From Chloroflexota bacterium (GTDB lineage: Bacteria; Chloroflexota; Anaerolineae; Anaerolineales; Villigracilaceae): a stretch of DNA of 64,000 bases. Of this stretch, positions 41,835 to 51,280 are shown piece after piece. Numbering within the stretch: the stretch's first letter is position 1; each line of letters opens with the position of its first letter. The DNA lies in NCBI GenBank assembly GCA_016191845.1, contig JACPVF010000012.1, forward strand, positions 267,162 through 331,161, given 5' to 3'. The translations under genes and the position numbers were made by a program. A model generated the notes under the pieces. That model saw only the letters and a list, made by a program, of their open reading frames with translations, was not told where the DNA came from and made no database searches.

Positions 41835-43424
41835 ATGTCCACCAACGCCCATCCCATGAAACTCATCGCAGGTTTGTTCTCCGATAAAGGGCTGACCCGC
41901 AAGGCTTATCTGAATGCAATCACCGTCGTGCTGGATTACGGTGCAAGCCTGCTGGTTGGGTTCATTGTCACCCCCTTGATGGTGGCGGGACTGGGCAATT
42001 ACCTCTTCGGCATGTGGCAGGTGCTGAATCGCCTGATCGGCTACATCACCCCCGCCAGCGGACGGCCTGGCTTTGCCCTGAAGGCCACCCTTGCCAACCA
42101 GCAAGCCTCCACCGACTACGACCAGAAGCGCCGCTACGTGGGCAGCACGCTGGTCATCTGGGTCATCTTCCTGCCGCTGTTGACGGGTATTGGCGGGGTG
42201 GTTAGCTGGCTGGTCCCATTCTGGGTGAAAGCCCCGGCCGAGTATGTGTGGGTCGTTCGCGCGGTGGCGGGATTGTTGGTCCTGAACATGATCGTGGACA
42301 CCCTGTCTTCGATCCCGCAGGTCACTCTGCAGGGGGAAAACCTCGGCTACAAACGCATGGGCGCGTCCATCGTGCTGGTCCTGCTGGGCGGTGGTTACAC
42401 CTGGCTGGCTCTGTTCCTGAAGACGGGCATCGTGGGGGTGTCGGCCGCCGTGGTGTTGAGTACGCTGTCCACGGGAATTTTCTATTTGTGGGTGGTGCGC
42501 AGATACACCCCTTGGTTCGGGATTGCCAGACCCACCCGCACTGATGTGAGTCAGATGCTCAATCTGAGCTGGTGGTTCATGGGTTGGAACCTGGTCACCA
42601 GTCTGCTGCTCGCCAGTGACGTGGTGGTGTTGGGGCTGCTCAACTCGGTCGAGTCGGTCACAAACTACTCGCTCACCAAGTACGTGCCCGAGACGTTGAT
42701 CGGTGTGATCGTCATCGTCATCTTCGGGATCCTGCCTGGGCTGGGAAGCATCATTGGCACGGGCGACCACGAGCGGGCGATCCGCCTTCGGGACGAGATC
42801 AACTCGTTCATCTGGCTGACGGCCACCACGTTGGGCGCAGCCATCCTCGTCTGGAATCCTGTCTTCGTCGGGCTGTGGGTGGGTCCTGACCATTTTGCGG
42901 GGACCATCCCGAACCTGTTGATCATCGTCTCAGCCATGCAGCTGGCCCTGATCCGCAGCGACGGTAACATCATCGACCTGACCCTGCGCCTCAGCCAGAA
43001 AGTATTACTCGGCTTGCTCTCGGTCACGATCTCGGTCGTGGCAGCGGCTGTGTTTGTGGGTGTGTTCAAATGGGGGATCGTGGGCCTGGTGCTTGGCATC
43101 ATGGGCGGACGATTGATCCTGAGCGTAGGCTACCCCTATCTGATCGGCCGCTTCCTGGGTGTCCAACCCGCCGCACAGATTCGTTGGATGGTTCGGCCGA
43201 TGCTGGCCACGCTGGGAATTTTCTCCGTGGCGGCTTTTCTGGCGCGGTGGATTTCGCTGCCTGCGGGCGCGGACCTGACTCGTTGGCTGGCCTTTCTCTT
43301 CTTCGCGGCGCTGACGGGCCTGACGATGTTGGCTCTTTCTTTCTTTGCTGGGCTGACGGGCACACAACGACAGACCATCCTGCGCCGTATCCGCGCCGTG
43401 CTCTCCACTGCGGAACGGGATTGA
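41835..43424 (+). CDS. Wzx-type polysaccharide flippase (MOP superfamily)
   Basis: A 529-residue protein with about 14 membrane helices. The start ATG 41835 follows the previous stop by 2 bases. The first helix pair (VVLDYGASLLVGFIVTPLMV, LGNYLFGMWQVLNRLIGYI) is typical of polysaccharide-exporting MOP flippases. It should flip lipid-linked repeat units across the membrane. Long acidic/basic loops are few. A Wzy-like ligase/polymerase and a Wzz-like protein in the same operon complete a Wzx/Wzy type pathway. It is followed after one base by a small kinase gene. Confidence 0.88.
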   Translation: MSTNAHPMKLIAGLFSDKGLTRKAYLNAITVVLDYGASLLVGFIVTPLMVAGLGNYLFGMWQVLNRLIGYITPASGRPGFALKATLANQQASTDYDQKRRYVGSTLVIWVIFLPLLTGIGGVVSWLVPFWVKAPAEYVWVVRAVAGLLVLNMIVDTLSSIPQVTLQGENLGYKRMGASIVLVLLGGGYTWLALFLKTGIVGVSAAVVLSTLSTGIFYLWVVRRYTPWFGIARPTRTDVSQMLNLSWWFMGWNLVTSLLLASDVVVLGLLNSVESVTNYSLTKYVPETLIGVIVIVIFGILPGLGSIIGTGDHERAIRLRDEINSFIWLTATTLGAAILVWNPVFVGLWVGPDHFAGTIPNLLIIVSAMQLALIRSDGNIIDLTLRLSQKVLLGLLSVTISVVAAAVFVGVFKWGIVGLVLGIMGGRLILSVGYPYLIGRFLGVQPAAQIRWMVRPMLATLGIFSVAAFLARWISLPAGADLTRWLAFLFFAALTGLTMLALSFFAGLTGTQRQTILRRIRAVLSTAERD

Positions 43425-43425
43425 G

Positions 43426-44070
43426 ATGAAAACAGGTAATTTGCGCGTAGTCGAAATTGTCGGGCCCGCAGGGGCGGGGAAAAGTACGTTGTATCAAGCC
43501 TTGTGCGGGCGAGACAGTCTCCACCTCGACAACTTCCCTGATGTGCGCCGACTGGCGAACCTGCCCTTCTTCCTTTGGAATGGGGCGCGGGTGATCGGTT
43601 CCCTGCGCAGGCTGGGTGGCCTGAGCCGACGGGAACTGGCCTGGATGTCCATCCTGCGCGGCTGGCCTGCCTTGCTGCAAAAAGCAGACTCGCGCGTGAC
43701 CGTGCTCGACCAGGGCCCTGTCTACCTGATGACGGAATTGCGCGAGTTCGGTCCCGCCTCTTTGCGGACTTCCACTGCCGACGCCTGGTGGCGCAACCTG
43801 TCCGCCCGCTGGAGCCAGACCCTGGACCTGATCGTCTGGCTGGATGCTGACGATGCCGATCTGCTGGAGCGCATCCGCACCCGCGAGAAGGCGCACATCG
43901 TTAAAGACGCCCCGGCCAAAGAAACCCTGTCTTTCCTGAACCGTTACCGCGCGGCTTATGAGCGCGTCATGGCGGACCTGCACGTGCCGATCCTGCGCTT
44001 CGACTCTTCGCGTATGACTGCTGCGCAGATCGCCGAGAATCTCCTGCGTGACCTGGGGGACGCGCACTAA
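43426..44070 (+). CDS. Small P-loop kinase of polysaccharide locus
   Basis: A 214-residue P-loop protein. Walker A is EIVGPAGAGKSTLYQAL, and VTVLDQGPVYLMTELREFGP has the 'DxG' of nucleoside or sugar kinases. LIVWLDADDADLLERIRTREKAH with the R-x2-R lid pattern also fits the thymidylate/shikimate kinase group. The function is unknown. It is the second kinase in this operon, which suggests phosphorylated substituents or activation of an unusual sugar. Its gene is 22 bases before the first glycosyltransferase gene. Confidence 0.78.
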   Translation: MKTGNLRVVEIVGPAGAGKSTLYQALCGRDSLHLDNFPDVRRLANLPFFLWNGARVIGSLRRLGGLSRRELAWMSILRGWPALLQKADSRVTVLDQGPVYLMTELREFGPASLRTSTADAWWRNLSARWSQTLDLIVWLDADDADLLERIRTREKAHIVKDAPAKETLSFLNRYRAAYERVMADLHVPILRFDSSRMTAAQIAENLLRDLGDAH

Positions 44071-44092
44071 ACCAACCCTCATCGGATCTGAG

Positions 44093-45196
44093 ATGAAAAC
44101 TTCCAAGAAACGGTTGGCCTTGTTTCTGCCAGGTTTATACGAAGGCGGCGCGGAGCGCGTGATGCTCAACCTTGCGGCAGGCATCGTCGCCCGCGGCCAT
44201 CCCGTGGACCTGGTGTTGGCGCGTGCCGAAGGGCCGTACATGCCGCAAATCCCCGCCGACGTGCGTTTGGTGGATTTGAAGGCGCCGCGCGTGTTGAGCA
44301 GCGTCCCTGCGCTGACAACCTATCTCCGCCGCGAACGTCCTGCCGCAATGCTCTCCGCGTTGTATGCGAATCTGGTGGCGGTTTGGGCGCGCAAGTTGTG
44401 TGGTTTTCCCAAACGCCTGGTGTTGACCGAACACAACACCCTCGCCGCCGTGGTGCGTCACAAAACGGACCTGCGCTGGCAGGCCTACCCAAGCCTGGCC
44501 CGACAATTCTATCCCTGGGCCGACGCGATCATTGCTGTCTCGGGTGCAGTGGCGAGCGAGTTGGTCAAGACGGCGGCCCTGTCCACTGAGCGGGTGCAGG
44601 TGGTTCACAACCCGATCGTCACCCCTGAGTTGATGCTCAAAGCCGACATGCCACTCGACCATCCATGGTTTGGAGTGGGTGGGCCGCCCGTGATCCTTTC
44701 CATCGGACGCTTGACCGAGCAGAAGGCCTTCGATGTGCTGATCCACGCCTTCGCGCTCGTGCGGAAGAACCAGCCTGCGCGGCTGTTGATCCTCGGCGAC
44801 GGCGAAGAACGGTCTGCGCTGGAAGCTCTTATTGCCAACCTGGGCCTCAGTGCGGACGTGAGCCTGGCGGGCTTCGTGCAAAACCCGTACCCATACCTGC
44901 TGCGCTCACAGGTGTTCGTCCTGCCTTCGCGCTGGGAGGGACTGCCTACTGTGCTGGTGGAGGCACTCTGTCTGGGCGCGCCCATCGTCGCCACGGATTG
45001 CCCGGGCGGCTCGCGTGAGATCCTTCAGGATGGGCGCTTCGGCGACCTGGTCCCGGTGGAGAATCCGTTCCGTCTGGCGGAGGCCATCGAGGGGTCCATG
45101 CAGGCGCGGCGGGAACCTCCGCCCCGTGAGAGTTGGGAACACTTCGGACTCGACTTCATTGTCGACCGTTATCTGGATATCCTCTTCAAGGCATAG
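44093..45196 (+). CDS. Glycosyltransferase family 4
   Basis: A 367-residue GT-B enzyme. ATG 44093 is chosen because LALFLPGLYEGGAERVMLNL, the GT4 N-terminal signature, follows. The C-terminal half has ILSIGRLTEQKAFDVLIHAF, and the donor site is LPSRWEGLPTVLVEALCLG with Glu-x7-Glu. VATDCPGGSREIL is also typical. It transfers a sugar from an NDP donor with retention to a lipid-linked acceptor on the cytoplasmic side. Donor and acceptor cannot be read from the sequence. Confidence 0.92.
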   Translation: MKTSKKRLALFLPGLYEGGAERVMLNLAAGIVARGHPVDLVLARAEGPYMPQIPADVRLVDLKAPRVLSSVPALTTYLRRERPAAMLSALYANLVAVWARKLCGFPKRLVLTEHNTLAAVVRHKTDLRWQAYPSLARQFYPWADAIIAVSGAVASELVKTAALSTERVQVVHNPIVTPELMLKADMPLDHPWFGVGGPPVILSIGRLTEQKAFDVLIHAFALVRKNQPARLLILGDGEERSALEALIANLGLSADVSLAGFVQNPYPYLLRSQVFVLPSRWEGLPTVLVEALCLGAPIVATDCPGGSREILQDGRFGDLVPVENPFRLAEAIEGSMQARREPPPRESWEHFGLDFIVDRYLDILFKA

Positions 45197-45198
45197 AC

Positions 45199-46404
45199 AT
45201 GCGAAACATTACCCGTTGGGTTTCGATCCTGCTCATCTTTACAATCCCCTGGGAAGACAGCATCTCGGTCTCGTCACTGGGCTCGCTGGCCCGTGCGATG
45301 GGGCTGGTGGCGGCTGGGTTGTGGATGGTGACCATTTTGCTCGAAGGTCGCTTCCGCAAACCACACGCCTTCCATGCCCTGGTGCTGATCTTCTTCCTGT
45401 GGAATTTTGCCAGCGTGTTCTGGAGCCCCGATGTCGATACCACTGTCCAGCGCATCAAGACCTATAGCCAGATCTTCCTGCTGTTGCTCATCTTTTGGGA
45501 ATTCTTCGAGACCCCTGAACATCTGATGGCGGGTCTGCAAGCCTATGTGCTGGGCGCATATGTGTTGGTTGCCAGTACCTTGTATAACTATGCCAGCGGG
45601 ACGGTGGCGGTGGCCTACGAAGGCCGTTACAGCGCCACGGGCGTCAACGCCGTGGACCTGGCCCTGATCTTGATGATTGGCCTGCCGCTTGCGATGCAGT
45701 TGTTCTTTGTGGCAGGGAAAGGCGCAAAAGGCCTGTTCTGGAAGTTGCTGAATCTGGCCTTCATTCCGCTGGCGGTCTTTGCCATCATCCTGACGGGTTC
45801 GCGCACCTCGTTGATCGCCATTGTCCCGTTCGGGATCTTTCTGGTGACAACCAGCAAGATAACACTCAACCGCAAAATGCAGATATTCGCGATCCTGCTG
45901 GTGGCGGCCTTGATTTTATTGCCCTTCGTGCCTACTTCGGTGACCAGCCGCCTGTCCACGCTGGGGTCTTCCATCGAGGCGGGGGATTTGGGTGGGCGTG
46001 TGGCCCTCTGGCTCGAGTCGATCAAACTGCTGGCGGCCCACCCCTTCTTTGGCATCGGCAGCGGCGCCCTGGATATGGCCATTGGGTCGGCGGCGCACAA
46101 CACCTTTGTCTCGGTGGCCACTGAGACAGGCACGTTCGGCTTCCTGTTCTTCTTCCTGATGCTGGTCATTGTTTTTCATGAAGCAGCCAACCTGCCCAAC
46201 GGAAATGCGGGCCTGTGGCTGGCGGTCTTTTTCACCTGGGTGATCGGGGTGTTGTCGCTCTCGTGGGAGTTCCGCAAGTTGACCTGGGTGGTGCTCAACC
46301 TGATCGTGATCGAAGGCAGCATCGTCCGCGACCGCAGGCTGGCGGCGCTGGCCGAAAAACGTGTGGCGGCGAACCAGCCGCCCGTGATCGCATTCGTGGA
46401 GTGA
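45199..46404 (+). CDS. O-antigen ligase / Wzy-type polymerase membrane protein
   Basis: A 401-residue protein with about ten membrane helices. ATG 45199 follows the previous stop by 2 bases. The Wzy_C-like region has LTGSRTSLIAIVPFGIFLVT and the large loop contains GGRVALWLESIKLLAAHPFFGIGSGALDMAIGSAAHNTFVSVATETG, in overlapping fragments, where H-N-T after the loop is the usual motif. It should polymerise or ligate lipid-linked repeat units outside the membrane. Polymerase is more likely than ligase, since there is no sign of LPS in this window. Confidence 0.88.
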   Translation: MRNITRWVSILLIFTIPWEDSISVSSLGSLARAMGLVAAGLWMVTILLEGRFRKPHAFHALVLIFFLWNFASVFWSPDVDTTVQRIKTYSQIFLLLLIFWEFFETPEHLMAGLQAYVLGAYVLVASTLYNYASGTVAVAYEGRYSATGVNAVDLALILMIGLPLAMQLFFVAGKGAKGLFWKLLNLAFIPLAVFAIILTGSRTSLIAIVPFGIFLVTTSKITLNRKMQIFAILLVAALILLPFVPTSVTSRLSTLGSSIEAGDLGGRVALWLESIKLLAAHPFFGIGSGALDMAIGSAAHNTFVSVATETGTFGFLFFFLMLVIVFHEAANLPNGNAGLWLAVFFTWVIGVLSLSWEFRKLTWVVLNLIVIEGSIVRDRRLAALAEKRVAANQPPVIAFVE

Positions 46405-46422
46405 CGCTCAAGCGAGAGGCGA

Positions 46423-47901
46423 ATGAAATCAAACTGGATGCGGCTTCTGACGGCCCTTCTGCTCCTGAGTTTGACCGTGAGTTGCCAGCCCGCGCCGATA
46501 GCGACTCCCGTCCCTGCGACGTTCCCCCTGTCGCCGACCCAATCCACGGGCGGACTGCCCGCCTTCCCCGGGGCGGAAGGCTTTGGGTCCATGACAGCGG
46601 GCGGACGTGGTGGCGCAGTGTTCGAAGTGACCAACCTCAAAGATAGCGGAGAGGGATCTCTGCGAGCGGCGATCGAAGCGGAGGGTCCGCGGGTGGTGGT
46701 CTTCCGCGTGGCGGGCACCATCGAACTCCAATCGGACCTGAAGGTCACACATCCCTTTCTGACCATCGCAGGGCAGACCGCGCCCGGTGGCGGCATTACC
46801 CTGCGTGGCATGTCGCCCGACATCGAGGCCATCCTGATGATCGAGACCCATGACGTGGTGGTTCGCTACCTGACCATCCGCGCGGGGCCGCCCTCCGTCA
46901 GCGATGGGATCGCGGTGCTGACGACAAAGTCACACGACACGTACAACATTGTGCTCGACCATAACTCGGTTAGTTGGGCCGTCAACCGCGACCTGATGAC
47001 CTGGTACGACGTGCACGATCTTTCCATTCAGTGGAACATTTTCTCCGAGGGATTGAATTGCAGCATCCATCCCAAGGGCTGTCACAGCAAGGGGGCGCTG
47101 CTCGGCGGCTACGCCAGCGACGAGAACAAAGACCAGCCTGGCGCGCGGAACCTGTCCTTTCACCACAACCTGATGGCGCATAACGGCGAGCGCAATCCGC
47201 TTGTCTCGACCAGCGGGGTGGTGGACGTGGTCAATAACGTGGCCTACAACCCGCTTGGCTCCTTCAGTCACGTGGACATGCAAGGTCAGTTGGCCGTCAT
47301 CCCCGTCAACTTCGTGGAGAACTACTTCAAGGCGGGCGTGGATACCGACCCCAATAAATACAGTATCGACGTGGCCAGCAAGAAGATCTTTGGCACGCAG
47401 ATCTTTGTGCAGGGCAATATCGGCCCGCACCGCACGGACGACAGCCAGCCAGAGATCAACGCCATGGACCCTGACGCTCGCCTGTATGCGGTGACGGTCC
47501 GCAACCCCGCCGCACCGATCACGACCACTTCGGCGGACGAGGCCTACCGTCAGGTGCTGGAGCAGGCGGGCGCGAATCTCGGCCTGGCCTGTGACGGGAC
47601 CTTCTTTCAGCGACGGGACAGTATCGACGCGCGCATCGTGACTGACGTGCAAAACGGGACGGGCCGCATCATCGACGACCCCGCCCAAGTCGGCGGCTGG
47701 CTGACGATCCCTGCTGCTGCTCCGTGTGACGACTCTGACCATGACGGCATGCCTGACCTGTGGGAGTCTCAGCACGGCTTCGATCCGAACGACTCCTCCG
47801 ACTCCGCCCTCGACCTCGACGCCGACGGGTACACCAACCTCGAAGAATTTCTGAATGGGACGAACCCAAATCAAAAGGAAGCCTCCAATGCAACAGATTA
47901 A
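46423..47901 (+). CDS. Pectate-lyase-like beta-helix lipoprotein
   Basis: A 492-residue secreted lipoprotein (LLLSLTVSCQP lipobox, Cys about 21). The mature part starts LPAFPGAEGFGSMTAGGRGG, as in pectate lyases of family 1-like right-handed beta-helices. NLKDSGEGSLRAAIEAEGPR and VFRVAGTIEL are the conserved opening turns. Asn/Asp/His-rich turns follow. The C-terminal 50 residues hold Asp-rich calcium-binding repeats (DSDHDGMPDLWE; DLDADGYTNLEEFLNGTNP). Within a polysaccharide operon, a role as a lyase or epimerase that trims the exported polymer is likely. GCGAGAGGC precedes the ATG. Confidence 0.85.
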   Translation: MKSNWMRLLTALLLLSLTVSCQPAPIATPVPATFPLSPTQSTGGLPAFPGAEGFGSMTAGGRGGAVFEVTNLKDSGEGSLRAAIEAEGPRVVVFRVAGTIELQSDLKVTHPFLTIAGQTAPGGGITLRGMSPDIEAILMIETHDVVVRYLTIRAGPPSVSDGIAVLTTKSHDTYNIVLDHNSVSWAVNRDLMTWYDVHDLSIQWNIFSEGLNCSIHPKGCHSKGALLGGYASDENKDQPGARNLSFHHNLMAHNGERNPLVSTSGVVDVVNNVAYNPLGSFSHVDMQGQLAVIPVNFVENYFKAGVDTDPNKYSIDVASKKIFGTQIFVQGNIGPHRTDDSQPEINAMDPDARLYAVTVRNPAAPITTTSADEAYRQVLEQAGANLGLACDGTFFQRRDSIDARIVTDVQNGTGRIIDDPAQVGGWLTIPAAAPCDDSDHDGMPDLWESQHGFDPNDSSDSALDLDADGYTNLEEFLNGTNPNQKEASNATD

Positions 47902-49042
47902 ATCCCTCCAGAATGTGCAGGCGCAGGCGGCCACCGCCGACAAACGCCTGCTCTTCGTCGGCCCCAAGCCGCCGCCCATTGGCGGCTCCCCGCTGACGGT
48001 GCAGGCCATGCTCGGAGAGTTCGTGTATTACCCGTCGCTGAAGGTGCAGGTGATCAACACCTCGCCCGGGCTGGACGTCCGCAAAAAGATGACGGGCTTC
48101 AACTTCGAGAAGGTCCGCCGTACAGTGATGATCCTGCCGCAGTTCCTGTTCGAGATCGGGCGCTGTGACGCGGTGTTGGTCTTTGCCAATGACTTGTTCG
48201 CCATCACCCTGGCCCCGATCCTGTTGTTCATCGCGCGCCTGTTCCACAAGCCTTTTTATCTCAAGCCTGTCGGCGCGGGCCTGGACCTGTACATCAATGC
48301 GCAGAGGAAACCGCTGCGCGAGTATCTGCTGTGGGTGCTGCGCTCCACCGACGGCATCCTGACCCAGACCAAACTGCTGCGCGATGACCTGCATAAGATG
48401 GGTTGTCCCAATGCACACTACCTGCCTGGATGCAGGCCGCTTGCCGCAGTGAACTCCGACGCCCGCGTCCATTCGGACGAGTTCCGCCTGATCTATCTCG
48501 GTCACATCACGCGTCTCAAGGGGCCGCTCTACCTGTTGGAGGCGTTGCGCCAGTACAAGAAGATGTGCGACGTGCCGCTGGTCTGTGATTTTTACGGCCC
48601 CATCCACGACGAGATTCGCGACGAATTCCTGGCGGGGCTGGAGACGCTTCCCAATGTCCACTATTGCGGTGTGGCGGAAGCGGGCACGGGGCCACAGTTG
48701 ATCGCGCACTACGACGCGCTGGTCCTGCCGACCTATTACGACACCGAAGGCCACCCGGGCGTGCTGATCGAGGCGATGCATGCCGGGGTACCGGTCATCA
48801 GCACCCAAGTCCGCACCTTCCCTGAGTTGATCAAGAATGGCTGGAACGGCTTCCTGGTCCCGACCAAGAATAGCTATGCCCTGGCCGAGGCCATCCTGCT
48901 GCTGGCGGGCAATCCCGCCATGCGGCGCGAAATGGGACAGGCAAATCAACTCAAGGGACAGGAGTTCCGTGCGGACTCGGTGGTGGCCAGCTTGTTGAAG
49001 ATCGTCTTCCCCGGTACGAATTTTCAAAGAGAGTCAGCCTGA
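47888..49042 (+). CDS. Glycosyltransferase family 4
   Basis: A 384-residue GT-B enzyme. ATG 47888 follows AAGGAAG and overlaps the upstream gene by 14 bases; the earlier start at 47855 is deeper in that gene. RLLFVGPKPPPIGGSPLTVQ is the N-terminal glycine-rich loop. LIYLGHITRLKGPLYLLEAL starts the second Rossmann domain. The donor motif is LPTYYDTEGHPGVLIEAMHAG. The stop overlaps the next start (TGATG). The donor sugar is unknown. Confidence 0.9.
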   Translation: MQQIKSLQNVQAQAATADKRLLFVGPKPPPIGGSPLTVQAMLGEFVYYPSLKVQVINTSPGLDVRKKMTGFNFEKVRRTVMILPQFLFEIGRCDAVLVFANDLFAITLAPILLFIARLFHKPFYLKPVGAGLDLYINAQRKPLREYLLWVLRSTDGILTQTKLLRDDLHKMGCPNAHYLPGCRPLAAVNSDARVHSDEFRLIYLGHITRLKGPLYLLEALRQYKKMCDVPLVCDFYGPIHDEIRDEFLAGLETLPNVHYCGVAEAGTGPQLIAHYDALVLPTYYDTEGHPGVLIEAMHAGVPVISTQVRTFPELIKNGWNGFLVPTKNSYALAEAILLLAGNPAMRREMGQANQLKGQEFRADSVVASLLKIVFPGTNFQRESA

Positions 49043-50271
49043 TGCGAATTCTGTTCATGGGCCAGTGTTACGCTCCCGAGGATGTCAGCGCGGCGGTGCT
49101 CATCACCGAACTGGCCGTGGACCTGGCCCATCGCGGCCACGATGTGACGGTGGTGACGGGTGCGCCCAGTTACCCCTATGGCCGTGTGTTCGAGGGGTAT
49201 CGCAACCCGCTCTATTCGGTGGAGATGTTGGATGGCGTGCGGGTGGTCCGCACCTGGAGTTATATCTCGCCTTCGAAGAAAGTCCTGCCGCGCCTGCTGC
49301 ACTACGGGACCTATAGCCTGACCGCTTTCTACGGCGGACTCTTTTCGCCGCATCCGGACGTGATCCTGAGCTACTCGCCGCCTCTCCCGTTGGGACTTTC
49401 GGCCTGGCTGCTCAGCCGACTGTGGCGCGTACCGTGGGTGCTCCAGATCGAGGACCTGTATCCCGATGCCGCCATTGCTGCGGGTGTGCTGACCAATCGT
49501 CCGCTGATCGCCTTCTTCCGCGCCATTGAGGAATTTCAATATCGCCGCGCACAGCGCATCTCGGTCATCTCGGAAAATTTCCGCGAGAACCTCCTGGGCA
49601 AGGATGTGCCCGACGCCAAGGTGGAAGTCATCCCCGTCTGGGCCGATCCCGACCAGGTTCGCCCGCTGCCGAAGCACAATTCCTTCCGCCGCCAGAACGG
49701 GCTGGACGGCCAGTTCGTGGTGATGTACGCAGGCAATATCGGCCTGACCTCCTGTCTCGAAGATGTGTTGCATTCCGCCGAGTTATTGCGCGACCATCAT
49801 GACATCGAGTTCGTGATCGTCGGTGAGGGAGTCCGCAAGGATGCCTTGCAGGCTGAGGCGAAAACCCGTTCGCTGACGAACGTCCGCTTTCTGCCTTACC
49901 AGCCACGTGAAATCTTCCCCGAGATGCTGGCTGCCGCAGACCTGAGCCTGGTGACCCTCAACGCGGGCGCGGCGCTCTCCTCCATGCCGAGCAAGACCTT
50001 CAACGTGATGGCCAGCGCGCGCCCGATCCTGGCGGTGACCCCGTCCGGGAGCGAGGTGATGCGCATCGTCACGGAGGCAGGCTGCGGCGTGAACGTCCCG
50101 CCCGGGGCGCCGCGGGAGTTGGCGGAGGCCATTATCCAGTTACAGGCCGACCGATCTGCTCTCGTTCAAATGGGCCAGAACGGACGGGCCTGTCTCGAAG
50201 GAAAATATTCGCGCGCCCATTGCGTGGACGCGTACGAGCAGATGTTTTCTGCCTTGTGTGAGAAATCCTGA
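49042..50271 (+). CDS. Glycosyltransferase family 4 (WbuB/WcaI-like)
   Basis: A 409-residue GT-B enzyme. ILFMGQCYAPEDVSAAVLIT and VTVVTGAPSYPYGRVFEGY are the N-terminal hallmarks of the WbuB/WcaI subgroup, followed by DVILSYSPPLPLGLSAWLLS and LQIEDLYPDAAIAAG. The second half has VVMYAGNIGLTSCLEDVL and MPSKTFNVMASARPILAV. Members add fucose or N-acetyl sugars to exopolysaccharide repeats; the exact sugar is open. It begins on the TGATG overlap. Confidence 0.92.
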   Translation: MRILFMGQCYAPEDVSAAVLITELAVDLAHRGHDVTVVTGAPSYPYGRVFEGYRNPLYSVEMLDGVRVVRTWSYISPSKKVLPRLLHYGTYSLTAFYGGLFSPHPDVILSYSPPLPLGLSAWLLSRLWRVPWVLQIEDLYPDAAIAAGVLTNRPLIAFFRAIEEFQYRRAQRISVISENFRENLLGKDVPDAKVEVIPVWADPDQVRPLPKHNSFRRQNGLDGQFVVMYAGNIGLTSCLEDVLHSAELLRDHHDIEFVIVGEGVRKDALQAEAKTRSLTNVRFLPYQPREIFPEMLAAADLSLVTLNAGAALSSMPSKTFNVMASARPILAVTPSGSEVMRIVTEAGCGVNVPPGAPRELAEAIIQLQADRSALVQMGQNGRACLEGKYSRAHCVDAYEQMFSALCEKS

Positions 50272-50305
50272 CCGACCCCTTTACCGCTGAGTGATTGGAG
50301 ACGCC

Positions 50306-51238
50306 ATGAACGCTGAAACCTTTGCAGAATGGATGCGCCGACAGGGCCATCGTGTGGTCCGCACGGCCAGCAGTTATTGGTACGAGGCGGGACCGCGTGT
50401 GTTCCAGGCATTTCCGTATCACTGGGTCATTCAGCCCGATGAAAAAGAGATCCGTGACCTGATGTGGGCACACGGCATCGCGTCTCTGCGCTACTCGACT
50501 CCGCTCGACTCGCCCGAGGGCATGGTCAGCTATCACGTGGTGCTGCACAAGCCGTACGACACGGATCGGTTGAAATCGCAGGCTCGCAACGGCGTCAAGC
50601 GCGGATTGGAACATTTCAAGGTCGAGCAAATCTCCTTCGAGCGGCTGGCTACCGAGGGTTGGGCCTTGCAGCAGGACACACTGGCGCGCCAGGACCGTCT
50701 GCGCTCGATGTCGCAGACCGAATGGGAACGCCTGTGTCGTTCGGCGCATGACCTGCCTGGCTTCGAGGCCTGGGCCGCCATCGCGGGCGATGAACTGGCG
50801 GGCGCGGTCATCGTCTGCCGCATCGACAATGTCTTCAATGTGCCGTATGCAATGAGTCACAGCCGCTTCCTCCCGCAGCACGTGAACAACGCCGTCTTTT
50901 ATGCCGTCAGTCGCGAGCTGCTATCACGCGAGGATGTGGACCACATCTTCTTCACGGTGCAATCGCTGGATGCCCCTGCCAACGTGGACGAGTTCAAGTT
51001 CCGCATGGGATTCGAAGCCAGGCCTGTGCGCCAGCGCGTGGACTTTCATCCGCTGCTGAGGCCGTTTGCCTCCCGCGCCGTCCACACCTGGACCCGCGGC
51101 TTGCTCCAGCGCGACCCGTCGAATCCCACCCTGGCCAAAGCCGAAGGGATGCTGCGCTTCCACGTGGAAGGCAGGCGTCGCCTGAGCGAACAGTCCTGGC
51201 CCGATTGTCTGGTGTCTTTCAAGGCAGCCGAACGCTGA
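50306..51238 (+). CDS. GNAT/FemAB-like acyl- or aminoacyltransferase of polysaccharide locus
   Basis: A 310-residue protein with two weak GNAT-like halves. The first has ASSYWYEAGPRVFQAFPYHW, and the second, from about residue 95, has KSQARNGVKRGLEHFKVEQI and AAIAGDELAGAVIVCRID, like the FemAB/GNAT fold of proteins that transfer amino-acyl or acyl groups. The ATG at 50306 follows TTGGAG; a GTG at 50291 is possible. It may modify a sugar amine in the repeat unit. The family assignment is moderate and the donor is unknown. Confidence 0.65.
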   Translation: MNAETFAEWMRRQGHRVVRTASSYWYEAGPRVFQAFPYHWVIQPDEKEIRDLMWAHGIASLRYSTPLDSPEGMVSYHVVLHKPYDTDRLKSQARNGVKRGLEHFKVEQISFERLATEGWALQQDTLARQDRLRSMSQTEWERLCRSAHDLPGFEAWAAIAGDELAGAVIVCRIDNVFNVPYAMSHSRFLPQHVNNAVFYAVSRELLSREDVDHIFFTVQSLDAPANVDEFKFRMGFEARPVRQRVDFHPLLRPFASRAVHTWTRGLLQRDPSNPTLAKAEGMLRFHVEGRRRLSEQSWPDCLVSFKAAER

Positions 51239-51280
51239 CCTGTTTATCGGTTGAACCTATTTAGTGGAAAGGAAGGTTGT

